From assembly GCA_015075105.1 (NCBI GenBank), contig JABTUZ010000001.1, positions 1,251,001-1,315,000 on the forward strand: DNA of 64,000 bases, in the 5' to 3' direction. The notes under the pieces were generated by a model that saw only the letters and a list, made by a program, of their open reading frames with translations, did no database searches and had not been told where the DNA came from. Below, piece by piece: positions 20,696-31,262 of this stretch (positions within the stretch are counted from its first letter, which is position 1; each line of letters starts with the position of its first letter). Source of the DNA: Leptospiraceae bacterium. GTDB lineage: Bacteria; Spirochaetota; Leptospiria; Leptospirales; Leptospiraceae. The position numbers and the translations under genes were made by a program.

Positions 20696-23600
20696 TTAAC
20701 CTTTATTTCTAATTCTAGTCATATATCCTACTTGAGGACCTATGTTTAAGAAATCTAAAATTGTATATGACCTTGGGTCTTTTCTGTATTTGGAAACTTT
20801 TGATTCGGGATCATTCGTATTTCCAAACACAATAGCATCTGCAGGGCAAGTTTCTTCGCAAGCAGTTCGGATTTCCCTATCCTTTAAATTCCTGCCCTCA
20901 TTTTTAGCTTGAATTTTTCTTTCAGCTACTCTTCCTGCACAGAATGTACATTTCTCCATAACCCCTCTGGTTCTGACAGTTACATCCGGGTTGAACGCAA
21001 GATGCTTAGGTGCTCTTGAATCCGGTGTATCCACCCAGTGATTCATCCAATTATACCTTCTTACCTTATACGGACAGTTGTTAGAGCAGTATCTCGTTCC
21101 GACACAACGGTTGTAAACCATGTCGTTTGTACCTTCTTGACCGTGGGTTGTAGCTGCAACCGGACAAACTGTTTCGCAAGGTGCACTATCGCAATGTTGA
21201 CACATCACAGGTTGGTGGGCAATTTCCATCGTCTCCGGCTTTTCCGGATCGCCTATATAGTAACGATCTATTCTAAGCCAGTGCATTTCCCTTCCTACCC
21301 TGACCTCGTTTCTACCTGCAGCAGGAATATTATTCTCTACCTGACACGCTACAACACAAGCTCCACAACCGGTGCAAAGAGAAAGATCTACAGAAAGTCC
21401 CCACTTATTCCCTTTGTATTCATGGACAGGATTTAAGCCTCGAGCAGGAGTTTTTACCCCATTTATAGAAATCATAGGAATTTCTTCTTTTACGATTCCT
21501 GCATCCGGTTTTTTCAAATAGTCTTGAAAACTTGCAGATTGAATTAATGGTCTTTCTTCCCATTTAGTACCTGCTACCGGAGAAGGATTCATCATGTGGT
21601 GGTCTTGAGTAGTTGCAAGTTTGTATTTCTTGCCTGTTTTTTCCAAGGTAACGCTAATTCCAGAGTATTGATTCCCGTTATTCCCACTTACGGCTAATAG
21701 GTAAGAATTTTGACCTACTCCATTCCCAACTTTTCCTGCGGCAGTTCTACCGTATCCAAGAGCAACCCCCACTGCTTCAGAGTGCATTGCAGGTTGAATC
21801 TGCGCAGATAGGGTGATTTCTTTTCCGTTACTCGTTTTCACTTTTACCAAGTCATTGGAACGAATATCTAATTTCTTACCCAAAACAGGGGAAATTGCTA
21901 CAAAGTTGTCCCAGGTTACTTTTGTAATCGGATCGGGAAGCTCTTGCCTAAACGAATTGTTAGCCCCACTTCCGTCACCCATGGCAACTGTTGTGTATAA
22001 TACCAAAGAGAGACCGTCGATTTTTGTGGAGTCGTTTGACAGAGAGCCTTTGAATCCTCTGGCAGGTTTTACCCTACTTAACTCAGATGAATTTACAATC
22101 ACGCCTTCACGAAGTAAATTTTCCCAATTCGTTTTTTTAGAATAAGTATTCTTTAAAATTTCATAGAAATTTTTTCCGCCAAGCAGAGAACCACCTGCCC
22201 ACTGAATCAATGAATCTTCAAATGATCGATAGTTGAATAAAGGACGAATTGTAGGTTGACGAATTGCAATCACGCCCCTAACTGATTCGCTATCTCCCCA
22301 TGACTCTAAGAAATGAGTAGAAGTAGCTAAATAGCCGGACAAGAGTGCAGTTTCGTCTAACCTGTCTGAAAGAGAAACTACAAGTGCAGCCTTAGACAAT
22401 AAGGTCTTCCAATCTGTGTTTGGGTGTTCATAAGCAAGATTTACACCTTGAATGAAAAGAACCCCTACTTCACCTTTTTCGAGTTCCTTTTTCAATTCTT
22501 CTAAATTTTTAGCGTAATTTGTTTTAGAATCTCTTCTATTGGATACGTGGTCTATTGTTTTGCCGTCGTTACCCAAAATTGAATTAAGCATATTTACTGC
22601 TACTTGGATTTCTATTGCATCTTGAGTTTGAGCCGTAGTACCACCTGCAACAACCAAAGATTCACCTTTATGGGAATTTAAGTCTTTTGCAATTTTTTCA
22701 ATTACAGAAAGCTCAACTCCGATTTCTTTTGCTAGATCGGCAGATGATAAATTTGGAATATTCCCTTTTGTTCCTAACTTAGAAAGCTCAATCGCTAAGG
22801 CTAATAAAAACTTTTTCTGGTGACCTGGTTTTAATACCACTCTTTCGTCTGCGTTTGATCCTGTCACAGTCGGGAACGATTCTACAGAAATCAGTTTATT
22901 GAAAGACTTTTGTCCTTCTTTTAAGTTTCTTCCTTTGGAAAATCCTTTAGTAAATTCTACAGGAGAAATCCAAGTTCCAAGAAAGTCTGAATCCACAGAT
23001 ACAATTACTTTTGCGAGATCAAACCTGTAATTTGGAACAAGACCTTTACCATAAGAAATTTCCTGCCCAATAGAAATCGCATCTTCCGGTGACGTTGAGT
23101 CCGATTCATAGTGTTTACCACCACCCACAGATTTTAAAAATTCAGCAATCAACGAAATTGTAGAAGGAGAATTCAATCCACCGGTTAGGATTCTTGTCTT
23201 ATTTTTTGTGGTATTTAATTTTTCCTTTATGGCTAAATCTAATTTTGCCCAATCAATCGCAGTAGCCTTACCGTTTTCAATACGAAATGGCTCTTTTGCT
23301 CTGTCCGGATCATATAAATCCATAATAGAGGTTTGACCGGTTACGCATAACGCCCCCTTGGACACAGGATGATCGGGGTTCCCTTCTAACTTTAGAGGAC
23401 GGCCATCGCGAGTTCTAACCAACATACCGCAACCGGCAGAACAACCACCACATACAGATGTGTAATAATTAGAAGCACCTGGCTTAATAAATTCAGGAGC
23501 GTTTACATAAGGTACAATCTTCTCTACTGGTCTTCTTACACAATTCAATGTAAGCATCGCACTTGATGCACCCATCAACTTCAAGAAAGTTTTTCTGTCA

Positions 23601-23749
23601 GTTTTTCCGGTCTTGATCTTTTCGATAATCGGATCGGGTGAAGTGTAGTATTCGGTTTTTTGAAGTGTTTTTAGCTCTTTAGAATCTTTGGTCTCGTAAG
23701 ACTGCCAGTGGGATTTTTTTTCTTTTTGAAAATTCATTTTTTCAGACAT
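20696..23749 (-). CDS. actB: Alternative complex III iron-sulfur/molybdopterin-like subunit ActB
   Basis: A 1017-residue fusion: the N-terminal part resembles molybdopterin oxidoreductases (CGGCSAGCGM cluster site near residue 100, then GNPDHPVSKGALC), and the C-terminal part holds four ferredoxin-type Cys clusters (CTGCGACVVACQ, CQHCDSAPCETVCP, CVGTRYCSNNCPY, CTFCAGR...CEETCP). In ACIII the first part has lost the Mo cofactor and the second passes electrons to ActA. The leader has RKTFLKLMG (residues 52-60), a Tat-like motif with RK instead of RR, then LNC. I set the start at ATG 23749, preceded by AAGGAAA, rather than a TTG at 23785 inside actA. Confidence 0.93.
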   Translation of the reverse strand: MSEKMNFQKEKKSHWQSYETKDSKELKTLQKTEYYTSPDPIIEKIKTGKTDRKTFLKLMGASSAMLTLNCVRRPVEKIVPYVNAPEFIKPGASNYYTSVCGGCSAGCGMLVRTRDGRPLKLEGNPDHPVSKGALCVTGQTSIMDLYDPDRAKEPFRIENGKATAIDWAKLDLAIKEKLNTTKNKTRILTGGLNSPSTISLIAEFLKSVGGGKHYESDSTSPEDAISIGQEISYGKGLVPNYRFDLAKVIVSVDSDFLGTWISPVEFTKGFSKGRNLKEGQKSFNKLISVESFPTVTGSNADERVVLKPGHQKKFLLALAIELSKLGTKGNIPNLSSADLAKEIGVELSVIEKIAKDLNSHKGESLVVAGGTTAQTQDAIEIQVAVNMLNSILGNDGKTIDHVSNRRDSKTNYAKNLEELKKELEKGEVGVLFIQGVNLAYEHPNTDWKTLLSKAALVVSLSDRLDETALLSGYLATSTHFLESWGDSESVRGVIAIRQPTIRPLFNYRSFEDSLIQWAGGSLLGGKNFYEILKNTYSKKTNWENLLREGVIVNSSELSRVKPARGFKGSLSNDSTKIDGLSLVLYTTVAMGDGSGANNSFRQELPDPITKVTWDNFVAISPVLGKKLDIRSNDLVKVKTSNGKEITLSAQIQPAMHSEAVGVALGYGRTAAGKVGNGVGQNSYLLAVSGNNGNQYSGISVTLEKTGKKYKLATTQDHHMMNPSPVAGTKWEERPLIQSASFQDYLKKPDAGIVKEEIPMISINGVKTPARGLNPVHEYKGNKWGLSVDLSLCTGCGACVVACQVENNIPAAGRNEVRVGREMHWLRIDRYYIGDPEKPETMEIAHQPVMCQHCDSAPCETVCPVAATTHGQEGTNDMVYNRCVGTRYCSNNCPYKVRRYNWMNHWVDTPDSRAPKHLAFNPDVTVRTRGVMEKCTFCAGRVAERKIQAKNEGRNLKDREIRTACEETCPADAIVFGNTNDPESKVSKYRKDPRSYTILDFLNIGPQVGYMTRIRNKG

Positions 23750-23763
23750 ATCTATTTCCTTTG

Positions 23764-24270
23764 TTATCTGTGACAAGTAGAACAATCGTTTGGAGCGTTG
23801 TTTTCACGATGACAATTTACGCAAAAACCCATATTCATAGACTCCACTTGTTTTACCTTTACAGCTTCAGCTATATTTCCATGACACTTAGAACAATCCA
23901 CACCCCTCGAAATATGTCTTGAGTGATTGAAAAATACAAAATCCGGTGTATCGTGAACCTTTATCCATTCGATTGGTTTATTTTCTTCATACTGCTTTTT
24001 CAACCATTGGACATTTGAATTTTTCGGTGCTACCATTTTATGGCAATTCATACAAGTTGCGGTAGGCGGAATCCCTGCGTGTGCCGAAGTTTCTACAGTT
24101 GTATGACAATATCTACAATCGATCTTATCATCTCCTGCGTGTATTTTGTGATTGAACGGAATCGGTTGATCCGGTGAATATCCGACAGTTCTTGCCGGAG
24201 AAAAAATGAGATAAAGAATCACTGCAATTACTGCAAGAGAGACGGTTATCTTAATAGCCTGCTTGTTCAT
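23764..24270 (-). CDS. actA: Alternative complex III pentahaem cytochrome c ActA
   Basis: A 168-residue membrane-anchored cytochrome with one N-terminal helix (residues about 7-25) and five CxxCH haem sites: CRYCH, CMNCH, CSKCH, CVNCH and CSTCH, the count expected for ActA. Extra His residues (FNHKIHAGD, FFNHSRHISRG) are the usual distal ligands. It is the first gene of the operon, with AAGGAAA about 7 bases before its ATG. It is shorter than many ActA proteins but all haem sites are present. Confidence 0.92.
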   Translation of the reverse strand: MNKQAIKITVSLAVIAVILYLIFSPARTVGYSPDQPIPFNHKIHAGDDKIDCRYCHTTVETSAHAGIPPTATCMNCHKMVAPKNSNVQWLKKQYEENKPIEWIKVHDTPDFVFFNHSRHISRGVDCSKCHGNIAEAVKVKQVESMNMGFCVNCHRENNAPNDCSTCHR

Positions 24271-24726
24271 TCTAAATTTTCCTTTAGAGTTACTGAAAAA
24301 TAATCATAAAAATTAATCATAAAAAAAAATCAAGTATTCAAAAGAAAATTGCTAAAATTTTTTATTTTTACGAATATTGAGAATTAAAATCAATATCAAT
24401 TGAATCCAAATCTGTACGTTAGGCGGTAATGCAATCGGCTTTTTATTCGATTTTTAGGCATAAATTGAATTATAGAAAAGATTTTTATTCGTGCGAATAC
24501 AAAATAACGTCCATATCGAAAATCATTTTCTCTAAATAAAAAAACTTTTTCAAAATGGTGTGGTTTCAGAGGGCGTTAGGAATACTCTTATCGTATTATT
24601 TGAATTCGTTTCAATGGATTGTCGATTGAACTACCTGATTATTAGAATTTTTCACTCATCGAACGATTTTTTTATTGATTACAAATTCCATACTCTATCC
24701 AATTTTGTATTTTATCGGATAGAATT
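24271..24726. other. 456-base AT-rich intergenic region between divergent actA and a lipoprotein gene
   Basis: No open frame with a ribosome site is visible. On the actA side there is TTGATT followed 19 bases later by TATGAT and a repeated TATGATTA (around 24299-24328), a weak promoter candidate. The middle (about 24410-24620) has higher-complexity sequence without recognisable RNA or coding content. Confidence 0.4.
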
Positions 24727-25263
24727 ATGAAAATTTGGAAATTCTTTATTACATTTTTTATTCTGTTATTTTGCTATTTTCAAATCTTGTCTTGTACAAA
24801 TTATACAGTATCCAAACAAAGCACTGTCCCACCTATTTTAGTTTCAGTAGCTCATCAAAATACATCTTCTCTTAGTACTGTCACAGTTATACCTTCCGGC
24901 TACCTGCTTGTATTTAAAGCTGGAAACCCTGAAATATTTTTTGCAGACTATAAACTATTTGTAGGAAATACGGAAAATGAAGCAAGAAATCCACCGGATA
25001 TAAATAAGGGAACAGGCTGTACAGGAGGCCCGCAATTGACACCAAACCAACCGATAGAATATTCAGCCGAAATAAGCTCCCAGCCCGGAGGCTTGGCACC
25101 TGTGAATCCGGGAGAAAACACAAATAGGATTTGTAAATTTCAAGTCACAGTAAGCTCAGGACAATATATTGCAATTAGAAGCGCCCTTCGCTCTGTTTCC
25201 CCAATCCAAACTTCTAACACCTTGAATATTTCTGCATCTTCCAATGCACTCATTATCCCTTGA
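24727..25263 (+). CDS. Predicted lipoprotein of unknown function
   Basis: A 178-residue secreted protein. The leader is strongly hydrophobic (FFITFFILLFCYFQ) and ends in ILSCTN, a spirochaetal lipobox with Cys near residue 23. The mature part is Ser/Thr/Pro/Asn-rich and probably all-beta; two later Cys residues (CTGG and CKF) could pair. No catalytic motif is seen. It stands alone and converges with the J-domain gene. I do not recognise the family. Confidence 0.7.
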   Translation: MKIWKFFITFFILLFCYFQILSCTNYTVSKQSTVPPILVSVAHQNTSSLSTVTVIPSGYLLVFKAGNPEIFFADYKLFVGNTENEARNPPDINKGTGCTGGPQLTPNQPIEYSAEISSQPGGLAPVNPGENTNRICKFQVTVSSGQYIAIRSALRSVSPIQTSNTLNISASSNALIIP

Positions 25264-25272
25264 ATAAAAATT

Positions 25273-25746
25273 TTAATGAAACCAGATTTCAATTCTTTGA
25301 ATCGAATTTTTTGAATCTTCTAACCATATACTCTTCGGGTAATTTGATAGTATCTCTTCGTATTTCTCTTTTGCAGAATTTAATTTTGTTTTTAAGATCT
25401 TTAGCTCAGGGTTTTCGTTTTCTTTCAATGAAATTTTAAGCCCGTCTCTTTTTTTAAAATAATTTAAAATAGATTCATTCTCTATAAATTTAGCCTCTCT
25501 GTAAATTTGATAATCTTTCGAGTTTTTTATACTCTTGGAGTCAAGATTTTCACGGTTCTCTAGATACTCTTCGATGACTTCTCTGTATTTTACAAGCTCG
25601 ATAAATAAAACGTCAGAGGTAAATTCTCCCCTGTCGGGATGGTATTTCATAGATAGGGCGTGGTAAGCCTTCTGAAATTCTTTTCGAGAGAAATTCTTTT
25701 CTAATCCAAAAAAAAGAACTGCGTCTATGAAATTGTAGTTTTCCAA
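25273..25746 (-). CDS. Small J-domain (DnaJ-like) protein in the fliS operon
   Basis: A 157-residue protein with a J-domain over residues about 5-62: FSRKEFQKAYHALSMKYHPD carries the HPD tripeptide that stimulates Hsp70 ATPase. No Gly/Phe linker or zinc domain follows; the rest is a charged helical tail. It overlaps the preceding gene by 22 bases and is third in an operon with fliS, so it may couple DnaK to flagellar protein handling. J-domain identity is well supported; the flagellar link rests on context. Confidence 0.78.
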   Translation of the reverse strand: MENYNFIDAVLFFGLEKNFSRKEFQKAYHALSMKYHPDRGEFTSDVLFIELVKYREVIEEYLENRENLDSKSIKNSKDYQIYREAKFIENESILNYFKKRDGLKISLKENENPELKILKTKLNSAKEKYEEILSNYPKSIWLEDSKNSIQRIEIWFH

Positions 25747-26144
25747 AACGAATTGGGACTACGAAGATATTTTTTTAATTGAATTTTTGCTTGAATTGTA
25801 TTTAATTCTTTTTTCATAGAGTGAACAGATTTTTCAAAAAGCTCTGTTACTTTAGAATGAGCACCTCTAATTTCTTCTAAAAGAGTAAAAATTTTTTCTG
25901 AAAGAAAGATCATTTTGACATTTTGAGGAGAATTTTCACCGACAATCCCGATTTCTTCGTCTATTCCGTCTAACTTTTGAATCATCTTTTCGTTTTGAAA
26001 AGATATTTTTGCAGCTCCTTCACCATCTCCATAGCTTAGAATATCCATCTGCCTGTGCAGGTTTTTAGAAAGCTCACTTAAAACAGTAATTTTTTTTTCG
26101 TAAAGACTTTCTAAATTTAGGCTTTTAGCTACTTTTTTTTTCAT
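25725..26144 (-). CDS. Small helical protein, candidate FliT/FlgN-type flagellar chaperone
   Basis: A 139-residue helical, Lys/Glu-rich protein without signal or membrane segments. The heptad-like N-terminus (SLYEKKITVLSELSKNLHRQ) and size are like FlgN or FliT export chaperones, and it is encoded directly after fliS with a 4-base overlap. Sequence in this class is too variable for a firm call, so the assignment rests mainly on position. Confidence 0.55.
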   Translation of the reverse strand: MKKKVAKSLNLESLYEKKITVLSELSKNLHRQMDILSYGDGEGAAKISFQNEKMIQKLDGIDEEIGIVGENSPQNVKMIFLSEKIFTLLEEIRGAHSKVTELFEKSVHSMKKELNTIQAKIQLKKYLRSPNSFWKTTIS

Positions 26145-26590
26145 CCTCGGATCGAGAACCCCGCTCCCCTATCAATGGAAACTTGATTGCCTGCACTCGT
26201 TTCTTTTTTGGCCACTTCTTCCCATGCCTCTTTTAGATTGGTAAAATACCCTAAGATTTCGTTAATGATTGCAGAATCCTTCTTCATATTGGCTTCAAGG
26301 AGGCGTTTTTTGATATATACATAGATACTTAAAAGGTCGTTTGCCATTTTACCCCCCTCGTCCATATTCAAAGCCAAGATCAGCTCGGTTACAATGTCTT
26401 GGGCTTTGATAATATTGTTATTTACCAAATCGTATTTTCGTGGAGTCATATTTTCCGAAGCAATTTTCAGGAAGCGAATTGCACCCTCATACAGCATTAC
26501 AATCAGCTTGCCCTGGCTTACAGTAGCCACTTCATTCTTTTTGTATTGGTCATACCCTGAAACTAAATTTTCTTTTCTTGCAAGCGACAT
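26141..26590 (-). CDS. fliS: Flagellar export chaperone FliS
   Basis: Binds newly made flagellin and keeps it unfolded until export. The 149-residue protein shows the FliS pattern: YDQYKKNEVATVSQGKLIVM near the N-terminus, LYEGAIRFL, then KAQDIVTELILALNMDEGGKMANDLLSIYVYI. Length is slightly above the typical 125-135. ATG is preceded by CAGGAG. It is first in an operon with two overlapping genes. Leptospires have periplasmic flagella, so the partner would be FlaB flagellins. Confidence 0.92.
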   Translation of the reverse strand: MSLARKENLVSGYDQYKKNEVATVSQGKLIVMLYEGAIRFLKIASENMTPRKYDLVNNNIIKAQDIVTELILALNMDEGGKMANDLLSIYVYIKKRLLEANMKKDSAIINEILGYFTNLKEAWEEVAKKETSAGNQVSIDRGAGFSIRG

Positions 26591-26680
26591 TTTTTTCTCC
26601 TGAAATATTCTTCGACAAAAACAGGCGGGGTCTTAATGGTCGTTATTAGGAAACTTAAATCATTTTAAAAAAGTCTGCAA

Positions 26681-27307
26681 GTGTTATTCAAAAAAAAGCT
26701 AAAGAAAAAAACCATTTTTTTGTGTTCCGGTAGAGGATCGAATTTTGAAGCCGTAATGAAATCTATCCATTCCGGGAAAATTTCCGCAAATCCGGTCGCC
26801 CTGATTACAGACAACCCTGATGCAAAAGCTCTCGAAATTGCAAAAAACTACAATTTAGAAAGAATCGTACTGCCCTACAAAAATTATTCAAATAAGCAAG
26901 AGTTTCACTCGGATCTCATAAAATCAACCCTTAGTTTTTCACCCGATCTGATTGTTACCGCAGGGTATATGAGGATTCTAAACAAAGATTTTATTTCCAA
27001 TTTTCCGAATAAAATTATCAATATCCACCCATCTCTATTGCCTTCTTTTCCTGGTTTAAACTCACAAAAACAAGCCTTAGACTATGGAGTAAAATTTACC
27101 GGCTGCACGACCCATTTTGTTGACGAAGGAGTAGATTCTGGTCCGATTATACTCCAAGCAGTAGTAAAAATAGAAAATTTGATTTCAGAAAGAGATTTGA
27201 CTTATAAAATACTAAAAGAAGAGCATAAGATATTACCGCTTTCGGTAAAATATTTTTGTGAAGACAAAATTCAAATAATAGGTAGAAAGGTAACTATTTT
27301 ACAATGA
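26681..27307 (+). CDS. purN: Phosphoribosylglycinamide formyltransferase
   Basis: Transfers the formyl group of 10-formyl-THF to GAR in purine synthesis. The 208-residue protein has the PurN core: [13 protein letters not shown] near residue 15, then [14 protein letters not shown] near residue 108 holding the catalytic Asn-His pair, and [17 protein letters not shown] with the catalytic Asp. Start is GTG at 26681 with a poor ribosome site; the ten residues before the core are Lys-rich. It overlaps purH by 4 bases (ATGA), a typical purine operon pair. Confidence 0.93.
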   Translation: MLFKKKLKKKTIFLCSGRGSNFEAVMKSIHSGKISANPVALITDNPDAKALEIAKNYNLERIVLPYKNYSNKQEFHSDLIKSTLSFSPDLIVTAGYMRILNKDFISNFPNKIINIHPSLLPSFPGLNSQKQALDYGVKFTGCTTHFVDEGVDSGPIILQAVVKIENLISERDLTYKILKEEHKILPLSVKYFCEDKIQIIGRKVTILQ

Positions 27308-28845
27308 TTAAAATCCAAAGAGCACTAATATCCGTAAGCGATAAAACCGGTTTAGTCGAAATCGGCAAATTTTTAGAAAAGCACGGCGTAGAAATCTTGT
27401 CCACAGGAGGCACACTTTCTGAGCTAAGTAAAAATGGAGTGAATGTGACCTCTGTGGATTCTTATACAGGATTTCCTGAAATACTTGGTGGAAGGGTCAA
27501 AACTCTTCACCCTAAAATCCATGGGGGACTACTCGGTGACCCGGACAATAAAGAGCACGAAAGAGAATTACTCTCTCACAAAATTCCTTCAATTGACTTA
27601 ATCATAGTAAACCTTTACCCATTTGCATCCACAATTCAAAAACCAAATGTAACCATAGAAGAGGCAATTGAAAATATTGACATTGGTGGACCTTCCATGC
27701 TTAGGAGTGGGGCTAAAAATTATAAACATACAGTAGTAATTACAGATTTGTCCGATTATGAAGTTTTAAAAAAAGAAATGGATGAAAACAGTGGCTCGGT
27801 AAAAAAAACTACCTCTTTTGAGCTTGCAGTAAAAGCTTTTAGAAACACTGCCTCTTACGACTCGGTGATCTCTAATCACCTGACCTCACTATTAAAAATA
27901 AAATACCCAGAAAAAATTACACTTTCCTTTAGAAAAAAGCAAGACTTGCGATATGGTGAAAATCCACACCAAACTGCGGCGTTTTACGAGCCTTTACTCG
28001 CAAAGAGCGATTTTTCTCCTATTCAGGGGAAAGAATTGTCTTTTAATAATATGCTCGATTTTGACGCAGCCTTTCATATCGCAAGTCTTTTGCCTAAAAA
28101 TACAGTATCTATCATCAAGCACTTAAACCCCTGTGGAATAGGCAGTGGAGAAACTACCCTTGAGTCTTTTGAACTCGCAAAAAGAACTGACCCAATTTCT
28201 ATGTTTGGGGGAATTATCGGGGTGAGCGGGGTTGTAGATGATGTACTAGCCTCTAAAATTACAGAAGTTTTTGTAGAAGGAGTAATCGCTGAAAAATTCA
28301 CAGAAGAAGCAAAATCCGTGTTTTCAAAAAAACCAAATATCCGACTAATCCAAATAGAAAAATTCAAAGAAGCACTTTTAGAAATAGACCTACGACCAAT
28401 CCACCACGGTATCTTAATCCAAGACAGGGACTATTATACAATTCAAGAAAAAGATTTTAGAGTAGTGACTAAACTAAAACCTGACGAAGAAGATATTAAA
28501 GGGTTATGGTTTGCTTGGAATTGTGTTCGATTCATCAAATCCAATGCAATTGTTTACACAGATACTAACTCCACAATCGGGATAGGCGCAGGTCAAATGT
28601 CAAGGGTAGATTCGGTAGAGCTTGGAGCTTTAAAAGCACAAAAAGTTGGGCTGTCAGTTGTTGGAACTTATGTGGGAAGTGACGCATTTTTTCCGTTTAG
28701 AGATGGGATCGATGCAATCGCAAAAGTGGGAGCTAAGGCAATCATCCAGCCAGGTGGCTCTATTCGAGATGAAGAAGTGATTGAGGCTGCGGATAAGCAC
28801 GGTTTGATTATGGTATTTACAGGGATGAGGCACTTTAGGCACTGA
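27304..28845 (+). CDS. purH: Bifunctional AICAR transformylase / IMP cyclohydrolase
   Basis: Carries out the last two steps of IMP synthesis. The 513-residue length matches the family. The N-terminal MGS-like cyclohydrolase domain shows [33 protein letters not shown] and NLYPF. The transformylase part shows [34 protein letters not shown] (the catalytic Lys-His) and [12 protein letters not shown]. It ends FTGMRHFRH, the usual C-terminus. It is translationally coupled to purN. Confidence 0.96.
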   Translation: MIKIQRALISVSDKTGLVEIGKFLEKHGVEILSTGGTLSELSKNGVNVTSVDSYTGFPEILGGRVKTLHPKIHGGLLGDPDNKEHERELLSHKIPSIDLIIVNLYPFASTIQKPNVTIEEAIENIDIGGPSMLRSGAKNYKHTVVITDLSDYEVLKKEMDENSGSVKKTTSFELAVKAFRNTASYDSVISNHLTSLLKIKYPEKITLSFRKKQDLRYGENPHQTAAFYEPLLAKSDFSPIQGKELSFNNMLDFDAAFHIASLLPKNTVSIIKHLNPCGIGSGETTLESFELAKRTDPISMFGGIIGVSGVVDDVLASKITEVFVEGVIAEKFTEEAKSVFSKKPNIRLIQIEKFKEALLEIDLRPIHHGILIQDRDYYTIQEKDFRVVTKLKPDEEDIKGLWFAWNCVRFIKSNAIVYTDTNSTIGIGAGQMSRVDSVELGALKAQKVGLSVVGTYVGSDAFFPFRDGIDAIAKVGAKAIIQPGGSIRDEEVIEAADKHGLIMVFTGMRHFRH

Positions 28846-28846
28846 T

Positions 28847-29482
28847 ATGGAATTTTTACTTTTTCTAATTTTTTTTGGTATAGCCTTCGGTGTAATCAGT
28901 GTTTTAAACTATTATTTTAAACTTTTTGGTGACAGAGAAAAAGATACTTTTTCCAGAGAAGAGCTGATTGATTTTTTGAGAATCATTCCCAAAGAAATGC
29001 TTTCCGTAATAGAATCTCACGGTGATATCCAAAACGGGGGAATCGCTTTTTTTCTTTCTGCTTTTTTCTCTTATCTTTGGTCTTTACTTGGAGGGTTAAT
29101 CGGCTCTCCCCACTATACGAATGAATTCGGTAACTATTTTTTTCAGTCCTTTTTTATTCTTGGGATTTTAATGGCTACTTACACTTCCTTAAAAGAAGCA
29201 ATCCTCGGAGATCTACTTTTTACAAATGAAGGTCATTTCTTAGTTAAATTACTTAGCCAAGAAATTCCTATTTTATGCGGAATGGGTGTTTCACTCATTG
29301 CTGCCAATTTATCTGTTTATGGTCTATACCATCAAACTCTATTTTTATTTACTTTATGCAATGTTTGTATTATAGCGGCCCTACTACTTTATAAAATGAG
29401 CGGAAAACAAATTCCAGATATTAATTTTCCTACCAGAGGCAAAGTTACCGGAAGAAAAAAAGAACCCGAAATTGAAGAATAA
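28847..29482 (+). CDS. Multipass membrane protein of unknown function
   Basis: A 211-residue protein that starts 1 base after the purH stop. It has an N-terminal helix (residues 2-24), a soluble segment, then about four helices (near 66-88, 100-115, 143-160, 165-183), and a basic tail. The arrangement is like Yip1/DUF1282 membrane proteins, but the motif support is weak. It may only be a transcriptional passenger of the purine operon. Confidence 0.65.
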   Translation: MEFLLFLIFFGIAFGVISVLNYYFKLFGDREKDTFSREELIDFLRIIPKEMLSVIESHGDIQNGGIAFFLSAFFSYLWSLLGGLIGSPHYTNEFGNYFFQSFFILGILMATYTSLKEAILGDLLFTNEGHFLVKLLSQEIPILCGMGVSLIAANLSVYGLYHQTLFLFTLCNVCIIAALLLYKMSGKQIPDINFPTRGKVTGRKKEPEIEE

Positions 29483-29496
29483 TACGAGAATAAAAC

Positions 29497-31197
29497 ATGA
29501 AACTCATCCTGAATAATATCAAATATCAGATTACCCTGATATTTGCTATAGTTATTGCAATAAGTTTTTCCACCACTGCACTATTCACCTCCATCTCCTT
29601 CCAAGACAAATTTGAAAAGCTAATACAACAAGAATTAAAATCGGATATACGGTTTTCAAAAGAGCTTCTGGAACTTAGACTGCCAGGAGATTGGTCAGCA
29701 AGAGGAAACTCTCTTTATAAGGGAGAGGTTCTTATAAACAATAATTTTGAAATAGTTGACATGATCAAAGAAATTTCAGGAAATACAGCTTCGATTTTTT
29801 TAGGAAATACAAGAGTGACAACTAACGTATTAAAGCCGAACGGAGAAAGAGCGGTTGGAACAAAAGTATCTCCTCTCGTAGAAAATACTGTATTAAAAAA
29901 TAATAAACCCTATTACGGTGCGGCAGATGTGTTGGGTGTTATGAATCAAACTGCTTACGAGCCAATCCTAAATCGACAAGGAGAAGTAATCGGTATATTG
30001 TATGTTGGAATTCCAAGTACGACCTATAAATATCTGATCAATGAGTTTATTCTACTAATGATTGCAATCAGTACTATTATTTTAATTCTTGGAGGAGGAG
30101 TAATGCTATATTTTATAAATAAAAAAATCTCTCCTCTAAAAAGTCTTACAGAGGTTACAAAAAAAATAGCCAAGGGAGACTTGAAGTTCGACTACACAAT
30201 CAAAGAATCTGAAGATGAGATCGGGGTGCTTTCTTCAAGTGTTCATATTATGAAAGATCAAATTTATGAAGTGATCTCAAAAATGAAGCAAGCTACCTTA
30301 GAAAATAATAAAATTGTGACAAAGTTATCCAACTACTCTATTGATTTGAGCTATACGGCAGGAATACAGACAGAACAATCGAAAGAGTTTCATTCTACTT
30401 TTTTAGAATTGTCAAAATCTTCTAAGAAAATCAATGAGAATATTGAAAGTTCTGTTGACTCGACAAAAAATGTAAGTAATATCATTTTAGAATTTATAAA
30501 TTCTTTTAAAGACATTGCACAAATCACCCACCAATTAAACAGCCTCATCACCCATATCACAAACAATATCTTAACCAGTGAAAATGAAATACGCGATATT
30601 GCAAAAGCGATCCAAAACATAAAAGAAAGCACAGGACAAGTTTCGGAGTTTATAGGGATTATTACTGAAATCTCTGATAGGACAAATTTATTGTCATTAA
30701 ACGCATCCATCGAAGCGGCAAGAGCTGGAGAGAGTGGACGAGGGTTTGCAGTTGTAGCCTCCGAGATTACCAAGTTAGCCGATAAAACTCTTCACAGCGT
30801 GAAAGACATTGAATCAATCATTTCAACTTCCTCAAAATCTATTCAAACCGGGATTGACAGGGTGAATCTGACTCTTGATAGTATCCACTCGGTGATTAAC
30901 AATTTTGATAGTATCAATAATTACACAAACGAAATCAGAGAAAAATTTGAAAAGCAAAGTGAGATAACAAATACTATTTCAGAAAATTTAGACAATATCA
31001 ACAGCTACTCCGACGAAATCAAATCGAGCTTAATGATTCAGAAAAATTTCTTGAGTGAGGTATCTTATAGCGCAGAATCTTTAACTCAAAGTGCAGAAGA
31101 CCTAAATACCCAAGCTCTTTCATTAAAAGATATGTCAGATGGTTTAAGCCAAACTAACGATTCTATGTTTCAATCAGTGAGCAATTTTACAATCTGA
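29497..31197 (+). CDS. Methyl-accepting chemotaxis protein with periplasmic Cache domain
   Basis: A 566-residue chemoreceptor. Helix 1 is at residues about 12-33. The periplasmic part (about 35-180) looks like a single Cache domain, with [20 protein letters not shown] and GILYVGIPS. Helix 2 is at about 183-206, followed by HAMP ([20 protein letters not shown]) and the signalling hairpin, whose tip reads [21 protein letters not shown] and [15 protein letters not shown] ligand cannot be predicted. It follows the membrane protein by 14 bases. It would feed the CheA-CheY pathway that drives periplasmic flagella. Confidence 0.92.
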   Translation: MKLILNNIKYQITLIFAIVIAISFSTTALFTSISFQDKFEKLIQQELKSDIRFSKELLELRLPGDWSARGNSLYKGEVLINNNFEIVDMIKEISGNTASIFLGNTRVTTNVLKPNGERAVGTKVSPLVENTVLKNNKPYYGAADVLGVMNQTAYEPILNRQGEVIGILYVGIPSTTYKYLINEFILLMIAISTIILILGGGVMLYFINKKISPLKSLTEVTKKIAKGDLKFDYTIKESEDEIGVLSSSVHIMKDQIYEVISKMKQATLENNKIVTKLSNYSIDLSYTAGIQTEQSKEFHSTFLELSKSSKKINENIESSVDSTKNVSNIILEFINSFKDIAQITHQLNSLITHITNNILTSENEIRDIAKAIQNIKESTGQVSEFIGIITEISDRTNLLSLNASIEAARAGESGRGFAVVASEITKLADKTLHSVKDIESIISTSSKSIQTGIDRVNLTLDSIHSVINNFDSINNYTNEIREKFEKQSEITNTISENLDNINSYSDEIKSSLMIQKNFLSEVSYSAESLTQSAEDLNTQALSLKDMSDGLSQTNDSMFQSVSNFTI

Positions 31198-31214
31198 TTT
31201 TATTAATCAGTCAT

Positions 31215-31242
31215 GGAACCTTATTAAAAATTTCAGGTCTCA
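31215..31242 (+). promoter_or_regulatory. Candidate ECF-sigma promoter
   Basis: GGAACC at 31215-31220 and GTCTCA at 31237-31242 are 16 bases apart, matching the general ECF consensus (GGAAC, 16-17 bases, GTCT). It lies 21 bases before the ATG of the lipoprotein that heads the sigma-factor operon, which is what autoregulation by the encoded sigma factor would need. This rests on the pattern alone. Confidence 0.55.
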
Positions 31243-31262
31243 CTTGCATAAGGGAGAATAAC

